A stretch of DNA of 64,000 bases from Parus major (Eukaryota > Chordata > Aves > Passeriformes > Paridae): contig NC_031769.1 of the NCBI RefSeq assembly GCF_001522545.3, positions 24,822,100 to 24,886,099 of the forward strand, in the 5' to 3' direction. Made by a program: the position numbers and the translations under genes. Shown in pieces: positions 62,397 through 64,000 of the stretch. The notes under the pieces are model-generated. The model had not been told where the DNA came from and did no database searches. It saw nothing but the letters and a program-made list of their open reading frames with translations. Numbering within the stretch: the first letter of the stretch is position 1; each line of letters starts with the position of its first letter.

Positions 62397-63060
62397 TGTT
62401 GTCCTGGGGTGACTGGTTGATTATCAGACCTCTTGGAATGAATTTAAAGGTAAATGCTACCTGTTGGATGGCGTAGATGCAGGAGGGTACAGATGCAGCA
62501 GCCCGGGTGTTGCTTTGGGCTTCTTCTAAACAGGACTGACTGCCTGACCCACCTCCTACTGCTCTGTGTCCTGGCATGGTGTGCCTGCCTCTCAGTGAGC
62601 AATGGTTGTGCTAGTTTGAAAATAAAACAGCAGGAGGTTCCAAGGAAGTTTAATAGGAAAATTAAAGGCAGTAAGTGCAGAAACACTGGCTTAAACTGGC
62701 AGTCAGAATATAACCTGACACCCTGGTTGGTCAGGGTGGTGGTAACAGTCTGATTAAATAGTAGCTGCAGTCCTGTTGGAATGACCTGTTCGGTTTTGTC
62801 AAAAGGGTGATCCTGTAGAACAATCTGGTCTTTCTCTCTCTCGAGGACCAGTAGTGGGTATCGAGCTCTTGTACTCTGGGAATCCAGTGGTAGTGCCTCC
62901 ATCATGTTCCAAGCCTCAGATTATATCCAGGTAGGAATGTCTGGTTCCTCCCCCTTGGCGGGACATCTCAGTGCAATGATGTAATTTTATGGGAGACCTT
63001 GATGTCCCATTAGCAGAGATAGCCCAGAGGGAGACCAGGGATGAGTCATGGAAAAGATAA
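62397..63060 (-). mobile_element. Endogenous-retrovirus LTR-like fragment, antisense
   Basis: On the + strand the segment opens 'tgttgtcctggggtgactgg', the complement of an LTR terminus (...gtcaccccaggacaaca) that I associate with a songbird LTR family. Further in, the - strand carries 'ttcctattaaacttccttgg', 'ccctgaccaaccagggtgtc', 'cttggaacatgatggaggca' and 'cccataaaattacatcattg', which also fit that family from memory. A frame of 153 codons on the - strand (62444-62905) crosses it, but I cannot assign it to a retroviral protein and consider it non-functional. The outer 5' limit is uncertain. Confidence 0.6.
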
Positions 63061-64000
63061 GGAACCCTGCCCCACCTATTTTAACAGTTTATGAAGATGG
63101 TAATAGAATACATAATTCTGGTTATATCTTTCATTGTAACCTAAGACAATGGTGTATGGAAGGGTCTTCCCCATTGAGCCAAATCAGGAAGTTGGATGCA
63201 AAACGGACACAAATTAAATGGTGTTAGAAGTGATAATATTTGCACTTGTAAATTATCTGTTCTTGTTACGCATCTGCTACAAAACCACTAACTTTGGTAG
63301 GAACATTTTCAGCAGTTTCAGTGTCCTCAGCTCTGCTCAGCCTTGACAATGCTGAGTCCTTCCAGCTTTTCCAGTGGCTCTGCCCACCAGGTAGGGTACA
63401 TGTAGATCATAGAACCAAATTTTATTTAGATACAACCTTTACATATGTATATACAAAGTATTCTTTGTTCATTTGAGAGTTGAGAGCTGTAAGTTAGTGC
63501 ATAAATTCAGTGTATAAGAACTGAATGGTTTTGCTGCTTGTAGCGGTGTGTCATGAGGAAATATCGGGTGTTTCAATGATCCTGCACAACTGTTATGTGT
63601 GCCTGGGGAGTTCAGTGTTTCATCTGCTCTGTAACCATTTCAAAGCTAGTACTTGAAGTATAAACAAGAATCTTTTGTTTAATAAAATGAGCTTTAGTTG
63701 TGGAATATTTGTTAATTTGTTATAAATGCTGAGGAACATGAGTGCTTATTACCACTGTAAAGCCCTTAACAAGTCGTTTGTTGAAACACCACGACTTAAC
63801 TTCTATCACTGATGAGCCTTCTCGTTTATGCCATTTATGTTCCTTGAGGGTTGAAGTGAAATTTTTGTTAAGCAAATGAATATTTACCAATTTTTTACCC
63901 AAAGGCTCCTATTTCTGGTTTTGACTGGAGAAAACACAAGTACAGAATCTGAAACACTGATATGTGTTCACCCTGTGAGATTAACAGCAAAACCAATAAA
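63061..64000. other. Intergenic DNA to the window end, no gene recognised
   Basis: AT-rich sequence with frames of at most 60 codons. No repeats, RNA genes or exons are recognised. Confidence 0.35.

Noticed and set aside
1..64000. A novel multi-gene defence, mobile or biosynthetic system
   Set aside because: The window holds one ordinary intact nuclear gene and dead retroelements. No gene cluster, array or unusual coding organisation is visible.

Overview
This is vertebrate nuclear DNA, almost certainly from a bird. Several pieces match the avian CR1 LINE, with its diagnostic 3' end of the type 'gatctttaaggtcccttcca', and there are avian endogenous-retrovirus LTRs whose families recall those of songbirds. 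There are no bacterial-style operons, no CRISPR array and no tRNA or rRNA gene that I can see. Gene density is very low, and most short open frames here are chance frames in non-coding DNA.

One protein gene can be fully supported: SDHAF3 (also called ACN9), a mitochondrial LYR-family assembly factor for succinate dehydrogenase. It lies on the + strand in two coding exons, 30309-30470 and 58189-58389, with an intron of about 27.7 kb between them, and encodes 120 residues. Its first exon sits in a CpG island (about 30150-30560) that carries a 24-25 bp minisatellite just before the start codon. The intron's 5' splice site reads GC rather than GT, and the nearest GT alternative would break the frame.

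Layout: 1-1050 is a CpG-rich block. From 1051 to 1630 the DNA is AT-rich. A second GC-rich block (about 1630-2710) is interrupted by a 770-base assembly gap (1826-2595). From 2711 to about 30150 the DNA is intergenic, with CR1 fragments at about 9998-10358, 12792-12887 and 15330-16150; the last is an abutting pair in opposite orientation. The SDHAF3 intron holds an LTR (32447-32830), a CR1 3' end (33803-34084), a short CR1 tail (about 40405-40510) and several low-complexity tracts. Downstream of the SDHAF3 polyadenylation signal are a solo-type LTR on the + strand (about 58790-59290), with recognisable CCAAT, TATA and AATAAA signals, and an LTR-like fragment on the - strand (about 62397-63060).

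In vertebrates SDHAF3 neighbours the DLX5/DLX6 homeobox pair. The CpG-rich start of the window could therefore be the DLX5-side flank, but no homeodomain coding sequence is visible, so this is a synteny inference. I found no convincing new multi-gene system. The most informative oddities are the GC-AG intron, the promoter minisatellite, the gap inside a CpG island, and the LTR placed right after the gene.
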